Assembly: GCF_002394865.1 (NCBI RefSeq) | Contig: NZ_DGUZ01000008.1 | Location: forward strand, 47,294-96,851 | Reading direction: 5' to 3' | Length of the DNA stretch: 49,558 nt | Origin: Fibrobacter sp. UBA4297 | GTDB lineage: Bacteria; Fibrobacterota; Fibrobacteria; Fibrobacterales; Fibrobacteraceae | Shown here: piece after piece, positions 24,836 to 34,515 of the stretch | Numbering within the stretch: the first letter of the stretch is position 1 | Layout of the letters: each line of letters opens with the position of its first letter | Translations under genes and position numbers: made by a program | The notes under the pieces: generated by a model | Databases searched by the model: none | What the model was told of the DNA's origin: nothing | The model's input: only the letters and a program-made list of their open reading frames with translations

Positions 24836-25606
24836 ATGAAACTGAATAGAATTTTTTTGACAATCGCGACAGCTCTTTTAATCATGGCAACAGCAAGTGC
24901 TGCCTCCGAAAAATGCGCAGGCATTGACGCCGGCACCAAAGCATATAACGAAAACGACTTTGAACGAGCGATTGACGAATGGCGCACATGCGTTGACGAA
25001 GGCATCGTCAATGCAGACCTCTATTACAATCTGGGTAACGCCTACTACCGCAGCGGAAAACTCGGCTTTGCGATTTTCTACTACAAGTCCGCCCTACGTT
25101 TGCATCCAAGCGATGACGACATCCAGCACAACCTGAATTTCGCACAGACCAAGACCCGCGACAAGGAAGGCGACGAAGAAGAGAACCCGATTCTCGAAGG
25201 ACTCATGAACTTGCACCATGCGATTTCGCTCAAGAGCCAGATGAACATTTCGCTCGTTCTCTTTTGGGCAATTGCACTCGTGATTCTCGCCCGCCGCTTC
25301 GTAAACGGCAGTCGCGGCAAGAACATCTGCACAGGCGTTGTATTCGGTATGAGCGTCATCCTCTGTACGATTGGAGCAAGCGCCCTCTACAAGATGTACA
25401 CGCTTGAAACGGACATCACGGGCGTCGTAACAGCATCAAGCGCCGACGTGACAAGCGCCCCGAGCGACAAATCTCAAACGCTTAACACGCTTAGCGAAGG
25501 TACCAGCTTCGAAGTCATCGGCGAACAAGGCAACTTTGCCGAAATCCGCCTTGGCGAAAAAATCCGCGGATTCGTAAAGCTCAGCGAAGTCGGGATTGTG
25601 AAGTAA
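24836..25606 (+). CDS. batE: BatE-like protein with TPR and SH3 domains
   Basis: 256 residues: a signal peptide (to about residue 23), two TPR units at about 30-100 (AYNENDFERAIDEWRTC, ADLYYNLGNAYYRSGKLGFAIFYYKSAL), two membrane helices near 138-154 and 165-182, and a C-terminal bacterial SH3 domain (FEVIGEQGNFAEIRLGEKIRGFVKLSEV). This is the BatE arrangement and it directly follows batD. The SH3 domain probably binds cell-wall material or a partner. AGAAGGAAG lies ahead of the start. Its stop abuts the stop of the convergent gene (25607), forming the 12-base palindrome AAGTAATTACTT. Confidence 0.82.
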   Translation: MKLNRIFLTIATALLIMATASAASEKCAGIDAGTKAYNENDFERAIDEWRTCVDEGIVNADLYYNLGNAYYRSGKLGFAIFYYKSALRLHPSDDDIQHNLNFAQTKTRDKEGDEEENPILEGLMNLHHAISLKSQMNISLVLFWAIALVILARRFVNGSRGKNICTGVVFGMSVILCTIGASALYKMYTLETDITGVVTASSADVTSAPSDKSQTLNTLSEGTSFEVIGEQGNFAEIRLGEKIRGFVKLSEVGIVK

Positions 25607-26065
25607 TTACTTGAAGGGTTTGTCCCAGGGGCTAACCCATGCAGAATCCATTCGCGTAATAGGAATGGTGACTTCTGTAGGGAATTTTCCAGATTCCCTC
25701 GTTGGAACAACAGCTGTAACGACAGCTACAGGAAGCGCAATCATATCCAAAAACAACATAGTCACTGCAACGCTACCGTGACCTCTACCATCTGAAAAGA
25801 ACGGCCAATAGCGCAACAAGCCTGCGCTAAAATGATACGAGGATTCGCCGCGATTTACCCACAAGTTGCCGTAAACAATTTCATCTTTGCGGGCTTCCAG
25901 ATAAATCGCATCTTCACTTGTTGAAGATTTAAATCGGCAATAATCGCTTGTCGGACAAACCTGTTTTCCATCGCAATAAATGGAATAATCTCCTTTGCCA
26001 TCGGATACGGAGACCCACATTTCGTAACTAGATGCGCATCCGACTAAAAGTAAAGCCGTTGCCAA
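25607..26065 (-). CDS. Small predicted lipoprotein with damaged or unusual 5' end
   Basis: 152 residues from a TTG at 26065. The sequence begins with only part of a lipoprotein signal peptide (ATALLLVGCASS). In the same frame upstream the DNA reads ATG TTT TGA TAT GTT GTT TTA ATA TTG, that is MF*YVVLILATALLLVGC, so a stop interrupts an otherwise complete hydrophobic signal. Either the TTG is the start, giving a short signal with no basic residue, or the gene carries a nonsense mutation at codon 3. The mature part has Cys pairs, SIYCDGKQVCPTSDYC, and a hydrophobic segment (TMLFLDMIALPVAVVTAVV). It lies 41 bases after mnmA on the same strand. Function unknown. Confidence 0.6.
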   Translation of the reverse strand: MATALLLVGCASSYEMWVSVSDGKGDYSIYCDGKQVCPTSDYCRFKSSTSEDAIYLEARKDEIVYGNLWVNRGESSYHFSAGLLRYWPFFSDGRGHGSVAVTMLFLDMIALPVAVVTAVVPTRESGKFPTEVTIPITRMDSAWVSPWDKPFK

Positions 26066-26106
26066 TATTAAAACAACATATCAAAACATATCGCGTCTAA
26101 AAAAAA

Positions 26107-27174
26107 TTACACAATCTGGCCGCCGCCGAGGACCATGTCGCCATCGTAAAAGACGGCGCACTGTCCGGGCGTCACAGCAAAGAGCGGTTCGTCAAAGACA
26201 GCGACCGCCTTATTTGTATCGACAATGGTAATTTCGCAGCCCACCGCCCGCTGGCGGTAACGCACCATGCCTTCGGCGCGGAACGTCGTCCCGACCTCCC
26301 GCGCACCGCCGTGCCATTCGCAGTTCACCATTTCCACGCGGTCAAAACAGACCGACGACTTGTCGCCCGTCACCAGAATGTCACCCGTTTCGGGGTCCAC
26401 ATGCTTCACGAACGCAGGCACGCCAATCGCCACGCCCAGACCTTTGCGCTGACCGACCGTGTACTTATGGAACCCATTGTGCGTATTCCACACCTTGCCC
26501 TTTTCATCCACAAAGCGGCCCGGGCGCGTCATTTCGCCAAAGCGATCTTTCAAAAATTCAGTGTACTGCGAACCGTAAATGTCAAAGCAAATGTCCTGGC
26601 TGTCGCCCGTCTTGGCATTCACAAAGCCGTTCTGTTCGGCGATTTCGCGCACTTCGCTTTTCACGTACGTTCCAAGCGGCGTAAGCACGTGATTGCGACG
26701 TTCATCGGGAACCCAGAACAAAAAATAGCTCTGGTCCTTGCCCGGATCGCGACCGCGCAAAAGCCTGCGCACACCATCCACTTCTTCGATGCGCACATAA
26801 TGCCCTGTCGCCAAGAATTCCGCGCCGAGCGATTTGGCGTAATCCATCATCCAGCCGAACTTGATAAAACGATTGCAATAGCAGCAAGGATTCGGCGTAC
26901 GCGCCTGCGAAAAATCCGCATGGCAGCGTTTCAAAACTTCACCCGTAAAAGCATCGGAGCAGTTCGCCACATGATGCTCGATGCCAAGCTTTTCGGCAAT
27001 CATCTTCGCACGGACTACACCCGGATCATTTTCAACATCGAAGGCGCCGTCGACATCGGGCAAAACGCGGAGCGTCACGCCCACGACTTCGTAACCCTGC
27101 TGTTGCAAAAGAAGAGCGGCCACAGACGAATCCACGCCACCACTCATGCCGACTGCGACTCTAGTTTTAGACAT
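26107..27174 (-). CDS. mnmA: tRNA-specific 2-thiouridylase MnmA
   Basis: 355 residues from the ATG at 27174, with AGGAG ten bases ahead; the longer frame from a TTG at 27195 would overlap sprA. The PP-loop ATPase motif is VGMSGGVDSSVAALLL. Catalytic cysteines are in NPCCYCNRFIKF and in GDSQDICFD. The tRNA-binding and C-terminal beta domains follow (KYTVGQRKGLG, MVRYRQ). The enzyme makes the 2-thio group of the wobble uridine in tRNAs for Lys, Glu and Gln. Its gene starts 13 bases after the sprA stop and is probably cotranscribed with it. Confidence 0.95.
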   Translation of the reverse strand: MSKTRVAVGMSGGVDSSVAALLLQQQGYEVVGVTLRVLPDVDGAFDVENDPGVVRAKMIAEKLGIEHHVANCSDAFTGEVLKRCHADFSQARTPNPCCYCNRFIKFGWMMDYAKSLGAEFLATGHYVRIEEVDGVRRLLRGRDPGKDQSYFLFWVPDERRNHVLTPLGTYVKSEVREIAEQNGFVNAKTGDSQDICFDIYGSQYTEFLKDRFGEMTRPGRFVDEKGKVWNTHNGFHKYTVGQRKGLGVAIGVPAFVKHVDPETGDILVTGDKSSVCFDRVEMVNCEWHGGAREVGTTFRAEGMVRYRQRAVGCEITIVDTNKAVAVFDEPLFAVTPGQCAVFYDGDMVLGGGQIV

Positions 27175-27187
27175 GGCGCAAGCGCTC

Positions 27188-30100
27188 CTAGTCAAATCTC
27201 AGCATCAGTGCAAGTTCGAACTGGAGAATCTGGCGCATGTGGGCCGTTTCGTCATCCAGCTTTTCATAAATCTGCCTGTATTCGATATACGAACTCAGCG
27301 AAGCCATCTTGTTGAACGTGTAAGAAGCGCTCGGACGGATAAACCATTCATGCGTTCTCGACGGAACCGTACGATAGTTCAGTTCCAGCTTAGGCTTGTA
27401 CGCGACAAAAGGCTTCACACCGGAATCATACTGATAACGCACAAATACGCCATCCGTACCCGATTCCTCGTTCATCATGTCATAGCCATCCACCGGTTTG
27501 TATTCCTTACGGATAGTCTTCCTGTAATCATAACCGGCGGTAAGCTTCAAGTCAATATTGTTCTTGAGCTTAAAGAACCACTTCCAAAGCTGGAATCCCT
27601 TATCGAGCTTGAGCGGGTACGAAATCGAGAAGTCATCGCCAACGTTAATGGCAAAGTCATTGTAAAGCCAAGTCGGAATCCACGGCGTTTCAAGGAAGTA
27701 CTTTGTGGTATCCGTACAAATTTCCTCGGACTCGTCTGGCCAGCACGGATTAGAGATAACCTCTTCCTTCGGGCGACGGTTTGTCGATTCAATCTTCATA
27801 CGCACGCTATTTTCGATGCGCATGTTGTTCTGCAAGAGGAACGTCACACGGATAAGCGGATTAAAGTTCCAAACGCGGACCCAGGAATCTTCGGCGCTCT
27901 GGAACGGACGGCTCGTCATTGTGCGGTTATAGTCAAAGCGGCTGTTCAAGCTCACACTGCGGAATCTGTTCAGGAACGAAACCTTCTGCGCAATGTTCGG
28001 AATAGAAAGCCCTATGCCAAACTTCGGGAACGTCGTCGTCGTGTCAATATACAGCGGATATTCGCGCGACTGCGAGAAGTCCTCTTTCCACTGGAAATCC
28101 GTCGACAAGGAAATATCCCAGATCGGCAAGGTAAAACCTGTAGAAATCTGCAACGAACGTGACACGGAATTGCGGAAGCTGCCCTGATAGACTAGCGTGT
28201 CTACATTCTTATTCCTGTACTGGGCAAATCCAGTAAAGTCGTCGCGGCTAGTCATGCCCATGTTACCCGTCATGATATTCCAAAGGCCACGGCCGCCATG
28301 ACCATCCCCAAGGCCAAGGCCATAGAGGTAATACTGGAACGGCGTCACACCCTGTTCTTCGTACAGTTGGGCAAGTGTAAAGTTTTCACCAATTGTGTTC
28401 GTGCTTGCATTCCAGTTGAACTTGACTTCACGCCACTTGAGTTTGTTGAAAAATCCCGAGACGGCATTATCCTTACCGAACAAGTTTGCAAGTTCAATAA
28501 CCCTCAAAGAAGGCGTAAACTCGAAGCGGTTCGTCTGTGAAATCGTCCAGTAGTTTTTCTCGACACTGGAGGGGTCAAGGAAACTAAAATCATCCGGAAT
28601 GCTCTTCTGCTGGTTGAAATCCGAGGAGAACTGCATGTTGAACGGTATAAACGGAATCAGCTTGGGATTGAAGTTTATCCTAAACTGCTGGTTTCTAGAA
28701 CGTTCGTTACGAAGAATGCCATAAGCACGGCCATACTGGCGATGTCCAACGCTATCCACTTTGTAGAATGCAGTCGTGTCATAGCGAATTTCATAGGAAT
28801 CCGGATTCTGCATGTCAATCGGGAGCTGCTTACCGCTAGCATCGGTCCTTGCCACCGTATCCACCGGAATAACCACCAAGCTGTCGCGAGAAACGTAGAC
28901 CTTCCTGTCGGAATGATCATGGTCAAAGATATAGCCACTTGCAAAGAGGCCGCCCTTGTCAAACGTAAAGAAGTTTTCCTTAGTGAACCCTTCACGGTCG
29001 CCACCGCCAAACATATCGCGCTTGATATTAATGGAATAGCTCGTCGTAAGGAACGAAAGGATGTTCCAACGCAAATTCAATTTGTGGTTAAGTTCCGCAG
29101 TATAGGTCACGACCTTATCGACCTGCGGTTCCACAAAGTCCGGATCACGCGTTTGGTTCACATAGCGTACATAGTTAAAGTCGAACAGGGTCACGTCGAA
29201 AGTCTGCGGCCATGGTTCAAATTCAGTCTTTGCGAGGTCCTTGAGCCAGGAATACTTGGCAAGGCCTTCGAACGGTTTGAACTTGAACATGCTAAACGTA
29301 CCCAACTTGTATTCGAACAATGTGTGGTAAGAATACGTAGAATCCGCCGACGTCGTTGAGCGCCCTTCGGACTGGTGGTAAGAATAGCTGAGCGCAGGAC
29401 GTTCGAGGAATGCCTGCGAGAAGAATTCACCAAGCTTGGATTCTCGAGCCTTGTAATCCTTGTGGTAGCTCACGCTGAAGCCCAAGTCCTGCACATAGGA
29501 TTCATAGCCCTTCGATTCGGCATTGTCCCTCAGCTTGTTTTCTTCGTCGTCCGATTCAACAGCAAGGTCGCCTTGGAACATATCCCCCGTCAAATCCACA
29601 AAGCTGCTCTTCTTGAGCATCATGTCATCCGTGGGCTTCATGTACGGGCGTTTTGTCGAACTGTGGTAGCTAAACGACATCGGAATGTGGTAACCGAGCG
29701 AATCGTTCAAGAACTTGTTGAGAGCTATGGAAATGTCAGCAGAAACATCGAGCTGGGATGCAGCCGTTGCAAGGTCCGGCTTCGGAGAGCGGCCCGAATT
29801 GGAAAGTGTTGCGAAGTCACCATCCTGATAGCGCACCGCTCCAGAAAGCGAAATAAAGTCTGCAAAGTTCACTTGCCCATTTACACGTGCTGCATAGCCC
29901 CATTCCGTATCCATATCGGAAAGGCGCAAGTCATTCACCCAGAACGTACCTTTGAGGTCATTGCGCGATGCCGTAGAATCCGCAATAATTACAAAGCGAA
30001 TCCAGTCCACCTTCGTAATCGACGGATTACCCACGAGGCGCAACACTTCTTCACGGTCGCCGCCGATCTTTTTCACGACAGGTTCCAAATACGGCGGGTG

Positions 30101-33100
30101 GCGTCCACGCTTGAGGTCCGAGAAATCGGACAGGTCCATCGCAAAGGCATTGTCGATCCAGTTCTGCTCATGGCAATCCTGCACGCGATCAGGAGTGCAA
30201 ACCGACATATCCAAATCCTTCGGGCGGAAACTCCATTCGTAATAATCCCTGGAGCCATCAATCGTCCCTTCACCGAACTGCAAGGCAAAGCGAACAGGCG
30301 GTTTGTCGGCCTTCGTTTCACCACCATTTTCGTAATGGATTTCCATCTTCAACGACTTGTAAGCCGAGAAATTCTTGGTATCCGATTCGAAAAGTCTCGT
30401 AACGCCCACTTCCTGGCCAGGGCTCATGTCGTGGTATTCCAAGACAAGCGCAGTTTCCTTGAGCGGGGCATTCGAATCCGCATCACGTTCCGTCACCGTA
30501 TTCGGGGACTTGAAATACTTCTTGGCATTTTCACGATTGTTGATTGTAGAGACCTTGATATACGTCGTATCCGAAGAAACCGATTCCGTGACAGTGTTCT
30601 CGACACCGTTCACTTCGACAATTTGCGAATTTTCATTCGTCGAGGTCCGGTAAAGCTTAGCGACAGTGTTTTCTTCCCATGCATTTCCCAGGACGCCAAG
30701 GCTTACCACCTGCACCTTAGCCTCGGAAACGCCCGGGCCAAGACGGCCAAGCCACATACGGGTAAACTGAGCTTCCGCCAAAATTTCCTTATAGCCGCTG
30801 CCCATCGGAGAGACTATCGTATCGTACAGGTTCAGCGGGATGCGCCATCTGCGCCAGCCATTTTTCAGTTCTTCAAATTCAATCTTATCCGTGCTAGAAA
30901 GGTCGATTCGGTAACGGACAAAACTAATGTCCGTATCAAAGGAACCGTTCCTGTTGATGTCTTCGGTATCGTAAGCGCGTTCACCCAAGTTGTTTTCAGT
31001 TCCGTTAATGCTCCTCGGCGGATCGCTTTCTTCATCCAGGTCCTTGAAATCATCGCCGGCAACATCCCTCGTCGAAGGGTCGATGTTCCCTCTAGAAGCA
31101 CTTAAGGTATCTGCCTTACAGACAGAATAACGGCAATCCCAGACGACCCGACTTTCATCATTTCCAGTAAGTTCATCAAGACCTCTATCGTGCCTTGCAG
31201 TCGTCATACCAAGCTGGTTTTCGCCATTGTAGATGCCGTTAGGCGCATAGCCGTTGATCGAGACGTCTTCGCTGATAAGACCCAGGTCAATGAAAATGGA
31301 GCCGGAATTACCGCGAGCCACCACTTCGAGATACTTCATCTCGCTCAGGTCCTGATAATACGAGCTGTTCGCGCGCATGATACCGCCCCAGGAATTGCCC
31401 ATAAGGTTATCGTTCGGGCGTAGCGTCATCTTGAGCACGGTCAAGTGCTGGTTGTCAACATCGGAGTTGCCTACGTTATCATAAATGTACTTGTAAAGTT
31501 CTGTATTGTTGCTATGCCAAATAAATTCACCCTGATGGCGATAGTCCAGGTCTTCAATGTATGTCGACCGGAACGGAAGGGAGTCTATACCGCCCGGAGG
31601 CGATGCCGGATACCAGGACTGTCTGGAAAGCGGATACACAAGACCAGTCGAGGTCGATTCAAAATCTTCGACAAGAGCAGTCTGCGTATTGCTCGTGTTC
31701 GCATTGTGCCGACTGCTAGCAAATTCAGCTTCAACGCGCCAATTCGAAGACGCGGTTGTCTGGATACCCGGAATCGCATTGACCAAGTCCGTGAGCGCCT
31801 GTACAGAATCCTGCAAGCGAATGTTAAAGCCCCACAAGAAGCTGGAATACGGTTCGTTTCCAAGAGTCGGGACTTCAGCCGTCGTGCTCTGGCTCTTGTA
31901 AAGGGCTGTAACACCAAAGACAGACCCGGCTCCAAAGCCATACAAGTCCAAAGGCAATTCGGCACGCGCACCTAAAAGCAACTTGTTATCAATTTCGAAC
32001 ATGGGTTCGCATTCAAACTTGACCTTGATTTCTTTGTTCGGGTCAAGAGCGCGTTCACTTAAAAGTTCAATCTGTCCAAGTTCATAGTTGACTTCGTAGT
32101 CCGTTCCGCGGATAAGCGTTGTAGAACCGGCGGTCACTTTTTCAGACCCCGGAGAAATATCCATGCAGCTACCGCTATTCACGGAATAGCTTGAATTCGG
32201 GTCACGCACGCTAAGCGTAGAATTGCGGCGCTTGCCCACAGATTCAAAATAGAACAGGCTTGTATATCGGTTCAGGTTGTAGACCGGCAAGTTATAAAGC
32301 TGGGCCATGGCCGCCGTCGTATCCAAATTGCGAAGCGGTTCCAAGCAGTTCTGGCTGGCCAGTTCAATTGCATCAGCACGCCCGCTATAAGTTGAATCAT
32401 CAAAGCGCTTACAAGGCAACCACATTTCACCGGTAAAACTGCCTAACGAATCTTTTTTGAAGATAGTTGCGTCATTGACCAAAGGCGTTCCGTTCGTGGC
32501 ATCCGCAAGTCCAAGAGTCTTCAAGTAGTTGCCAGAAATGCCAGCCTTGTTCTTCATGCGAAGTACAAAGTTATTGGCGCTTGCATCGGAAATGCCAATC
32601 GAATAAACGTTACGCAACATCAGCTTATCAATATCAGTAAGTTCACTGAGCGTTGCATCCCATTGGATGAGCACGCCTTCACCACCATTGCGCAAATCAG
32701 TGCCAGAGCGCTTTTCAGTACTATAATTCGCGACAATAAGCGTATTGCGGTTGACCCCGTTAATCTTCAAGATGCCGGTCTTGGAATCGTACTTATAATC
32801 AGAACGTGGAATTTCGACCATACGGTCCACCGTTTTCGTAATCTGCGTTCCCTGGCGCGTCGTATAGACAACCTTCACGTTCTTGATAACATCATCAGAC
32901 GTATTCAAGGCGCTTCTCTTATAAAGTTTTAGCTCCGACACCTTGTAGTTCGAAGTCGTACGACCCTTGATAGCCTCTTTGATATAGGCGTCCCTCGCTT
33001 CGTGGTTCAAGAAGTAATAGCGGTAAGCAAGAAACTGCTTGTCTGTCACCTGGAATTCCGTTGTCGATTCGCTTGCCTTAAGGGAATATTCCTCTTGTTG

Positions 33101-34393
33101 GCCGCCATCCTGAGAGGCAATCGTCGTAAGTCTCCAGTCGCCAAGCTTCCATTCAGCCTTGATACCGAAAAGTCCCTGGTGATTTTCTGAATAACCCGTA
33201 AATTCAGTACCGGCCAAAGACAAATTTGTCGTACCCGCTTCGACGCGTTGCAAGATGTAGTCTTCGAATTCGCCCTTGAACGATTCCTCGTAAACGACGC
33301 GGACTTCGTTCTGCGAACCGAGACCTTCATCCACATTCTTAATTTCGACAGTAATGTACGGACCAATCTTACCTTCGACCATGAAGCTCGGGTTGTAGTC
33401 CAAGGACGGAGACGGCCAGAGGCTCGTCTTGGTGCTACCCTCGGCATCGTCCTTTTCGCCATAGCCCTTGAAGCGCACGTCCATCGAACCTTTGAGCATG
33501 AGCTTCGGCTTGTTAAAACCAAAGTCCTTCATCCACGCAGGCATGTTCACCGGGATAGTAATATCAAAGACGGAACCCGTTTCTGGCGCTTCGTAGCCGC
33601 CATCGCTCTGACCGACTAGGCCATTGAGCCACAAACGCTTACGGCCCACATCGTACATGTCCGAGACGTAATCCGCAAGCTCCGGATAATGCGATGTCCA
33701 GAGCACGGTTGTATCGGAGCGAGAAACCGAATTCACACGCTTCTCAGTCACATCGATTTCGCGAGTAGCGACGTCGATATCGTGAGAGAAAACCTGGCCC
33801 TTAGACGTATTCATGAGCCCAGGGCGCATGCCAATGCCGCCCAGCGGGAGAAGACCATCAAGCGGGGATGTCGACTTCGGAACCGGGATGTACTTGATAG
33901 CAGGCTGCCATTCATCCGCCGAGACTTCGGTAACAGAATCTTCTGGCATTTCAGCACTTGCAACTGTATGTTGCTCAACCTCAGACTTTGGAGCAAGCAC
34001 CACAGACGACGAAGACATTACTGCTGCAGAAGACGATATCGGCTTTGCGACAGAAGAAGATGGCGGAACTTCGACACTTGACGAAGACGATTTAGGCGCC
34101 ACTGCACTAGATGCAGGTTCAGCCGCAGACGAAACCGCCACAGACGGTTGAGACATCTTGGCCGGCGCCGCACTTGAAGCAGGTGCTACGGCACTCGATG
34201 CAGGAGCTGCACTCGAAGACGACGCTACAGAAGCCGTCGATTTCGGAGCAGGCACATCCTGGAAAAGTTCATCGTCAAAAAGAGATTCATACGAGCTAAG
34301 CGTTCCATCCTGAGACCAGACGGAACCCACAGCCACAATGCTGCTTGCAGCAAAACCCCAAAGGGCGGATTTTAAAAACTTTCTAAAACGCAA
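27188..34393 (-). CDS. sprA: SprA/Sov-type outer-membrane translocon of the type IX secretion system
   Basis: About 2401 residues from a TTG at 34393, close to the known length of F. johnsoniae SprA. The chosen start gives the signal peptide MRFRKFLKSALWGFAASS. The first ATG of the open frame (34465) lies in the hairpin of the preceding gene's terminator, so it is not a likely start. Residues of about 30-150 are an extended Ser/Ala/Pro-rich linker. After it come SprA features: GLLPLGGIGMRPGLM-like segments, VEIKNVDEG, repeats of amphipathic strands throughout, and a C-terminal strand QFELALMLRFD. SprA is a giant 36-strand barrel that lets folded proteins leave the periplasm. The serine linker is an uncommon addition. 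The start is inferred; no ribosome binding site is visible. Confidence 0.9.
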   Translation of the reverse strand: MRFRKFLKSALWGFAASSIVAVGSVWSQDGTLSSYESLFDDELFQDVPAPKSTASVASSSSAAPASSAVAPASSAAPAKMSQPSVAVSSAAEPASSAVAPKSSSSSVEVPPSSSVAKPISSSAAVMSSSSVVLAPKSEVEQHTVASAEMPEDSVTEVSADEWQPAIKYIPVPKSTSPLDGLLPLGGIGMRPGLMNTSKGQVFSHDIDVATREIDVTEKRVNSVSRSDTTVLWTSHYPELADYVSDMYDVGRKRLWLNGLVGQSDGGYEAPETGSVFDITIPVNMPAWMKDFGFNKPKLMLKGSMDVRFKGYGEKDDAEGSTKTSLWPSPSLDYNPSFMVEGKIGPYITVEIKNVDEGLGSQNEVRVVYEESFKGEFEDYILQRVEAGTTNLSLAGTEFTGYSENHQGLFGIKAEWKLGDWRLTTIASQDGGQQEEYSLKASESTTEFQVTDKQFLAYRYYFLNHEARDAYIKEAIKGRTTSNYKVSELKLYKRSALNTSDDVIKNVKVVYTTRQGTQITKTVDRMVEIPRSDYKYDSKTGILKINGVNRNTLIVANYSTEKRSGTDLRNGGEGVLIQWDATLSELTDIDKLMLRNVYSIGISDASANNFVLRMKNKAGISGNYLKTLGLADATNGTPLVNDATIFKKDSLGSFTGEMWLPCKRFDDSTYSGRADAIELASQNCLEPLRNLDTTAAMAQLYNLPVYNLNRYTSLFYFESVGKRRNSTLSVRDPNSSYSVNSGSCMDISPGSEKVTAGSTTLIRGTDYEVNYELGQIELLSERALDPNKEIKVKFECEPMFEIDNKLLLGARAELPLDLYGFGAGSVFGVTALYKSQSTTAEVPTLGNEPYSSFLWGFNIRLQDSVQALTDLVNAIPGIQTTASSNWRVEAEFASSRHNANTSNTQTALVEDFESTSTGLVYPLSRQSWYPASPPGGIDSLPFRSTYIEDLDYRHQGEFIWHSNNTELYKYIYDNVGNSDVDNQHLTVLKMTLRPNDNLMGNSWGGIMRANSSYYQDLSEMKYLEVVARGNSGSIFIDLGLISEDVSINGYAPNGIYNGENQLGMTTARHDRGLDELTGNDESRVVWDCRYSVCKADTLSASRGNIDPSTRDVAGDDFKDLDEESDPPRSINGTENNLGERAYDTEDINRNGSFDTDISFVRYRIDLSSTDKIEFEELKNGWRRWRIPLNLYDTIVSPMGSGYKEILAEAQFTRMWLGRLGPGVSEAKVQVVSLGVLGNAWEENTVAKLYRTSTNENSQIVEVNGVENTVTESVSSDTTYIKVSTINNRENAKKYFKSPNTVTERDADSNAPLKETALVLEYHDMSPGQEVGVTRLFESDTKNFSAYKSLKMEIHYENGGETKADKPPVRFALQFGEGTIDGSRDYYEWSFRPKDLDMSVCTPDRVQDCHEQNWIDNAFAMDLSDFSDLKRGRHPPYLEPVVKKIGGDREEVLRLVGNPSITKVDWIRFVIIADSTASRNDLKGTFWVNDLRLSDMDTEWGYAARVNGQVNFADFISLSGAVRYQDGDFATLSNSGRSPKPDLATAASQLDVSADISIALNKFLNDSLGYHIPMSFSYHSSTKRPYMKPTDDMMLKKSSFVDLTGDMFQGDLAVESDDEENKLRDNAESKGYESYVQDLGFSVSYHKDYKARESKLGEFFSQAFLERPALSYSYHQSEGRSTTSADSTYSYHTLFEYKLGTFSMFKFKPFEGLAKYSWLKDLAKTEFEPWPQTFDVTLFDFNYVRYVNQTRDPDFVEPQVDKVVTYTAELNHKLNLRWNILSFLTTSYSINIKRDMFGGGDREGFTKENFFTFDKGGLFASGYIFDHDHSDRKVYVSRDSLVVIPVDTVARTDASGKQLPIDMQNPDSYEIRYDTTAFYKVDSVGHRQYGRAYGILRNERSRNQQFRINFNPKLIPFIPFNMQFSSDFNQQKSIPDDFSFLDPSSVEKNYWTISQTNRFEFTPSLRVIELANLFGKDNAVSGFFNKLKWREVKFNWNASTNTIGENFTLAQLYEEQGVTPFQYYLYGLGLGDGHGGRGLWNIMTGNMGMTSRDDFTGFAQYRNKNVDTLVYQGSFRNSVSRSLQISTGFTLPIWDISLSTDFQWKEDFSQSREYPLYIDTTTTFPKFGIGLSIPNIAQKVSFLNRFRSVSLNSRFDYNRTMTSRPFQSAEDSWVRVWNFNPLIRVTFLLQNNMRIENSVRMKIESTNRRPKEEVISNPCWPDESEEICTDTTKYFLETPWIPTWLYNDFAINVGDDFSISYPLKLDKGFQLWKWFFKLKNNIDLKLTAGYDYRKTIRKEYKPVDGYDMMNEESGTDGVFVRYQYDSGVKPFVAYKPKLELNYRTVPSRTHEWFIRPSASYTFNKMASLSSYIEYRQIYEKLDDETAHMRQILQFELALMLRFD

Positions 34394-34443
34394 CGGTGTA
34401 CAAAATACAAAAACGGGACGTTCAAAATTACCACCGATAACAT

Positions 34444-34480
34444 AGAAAAAAAGAAACGCCCCCATTTAACGGGAGCGTTC
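34444..34480 (-). terminator. Terminator of the AIPR-family gene
   Basis: Leftward: AACGC-T-CCC-GTTAAAT-GGG-G-GCGTT followed by TTTCTTTTTTTC, 36 bases after the AIPR gene stop. The ATG of the longest sprA frame lies inside it. Confidence 0.82.
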
Positions 34481-34515
34481 CAAAACCGGATTCTAGACCC
34501 TAATTAAAGGATAAA

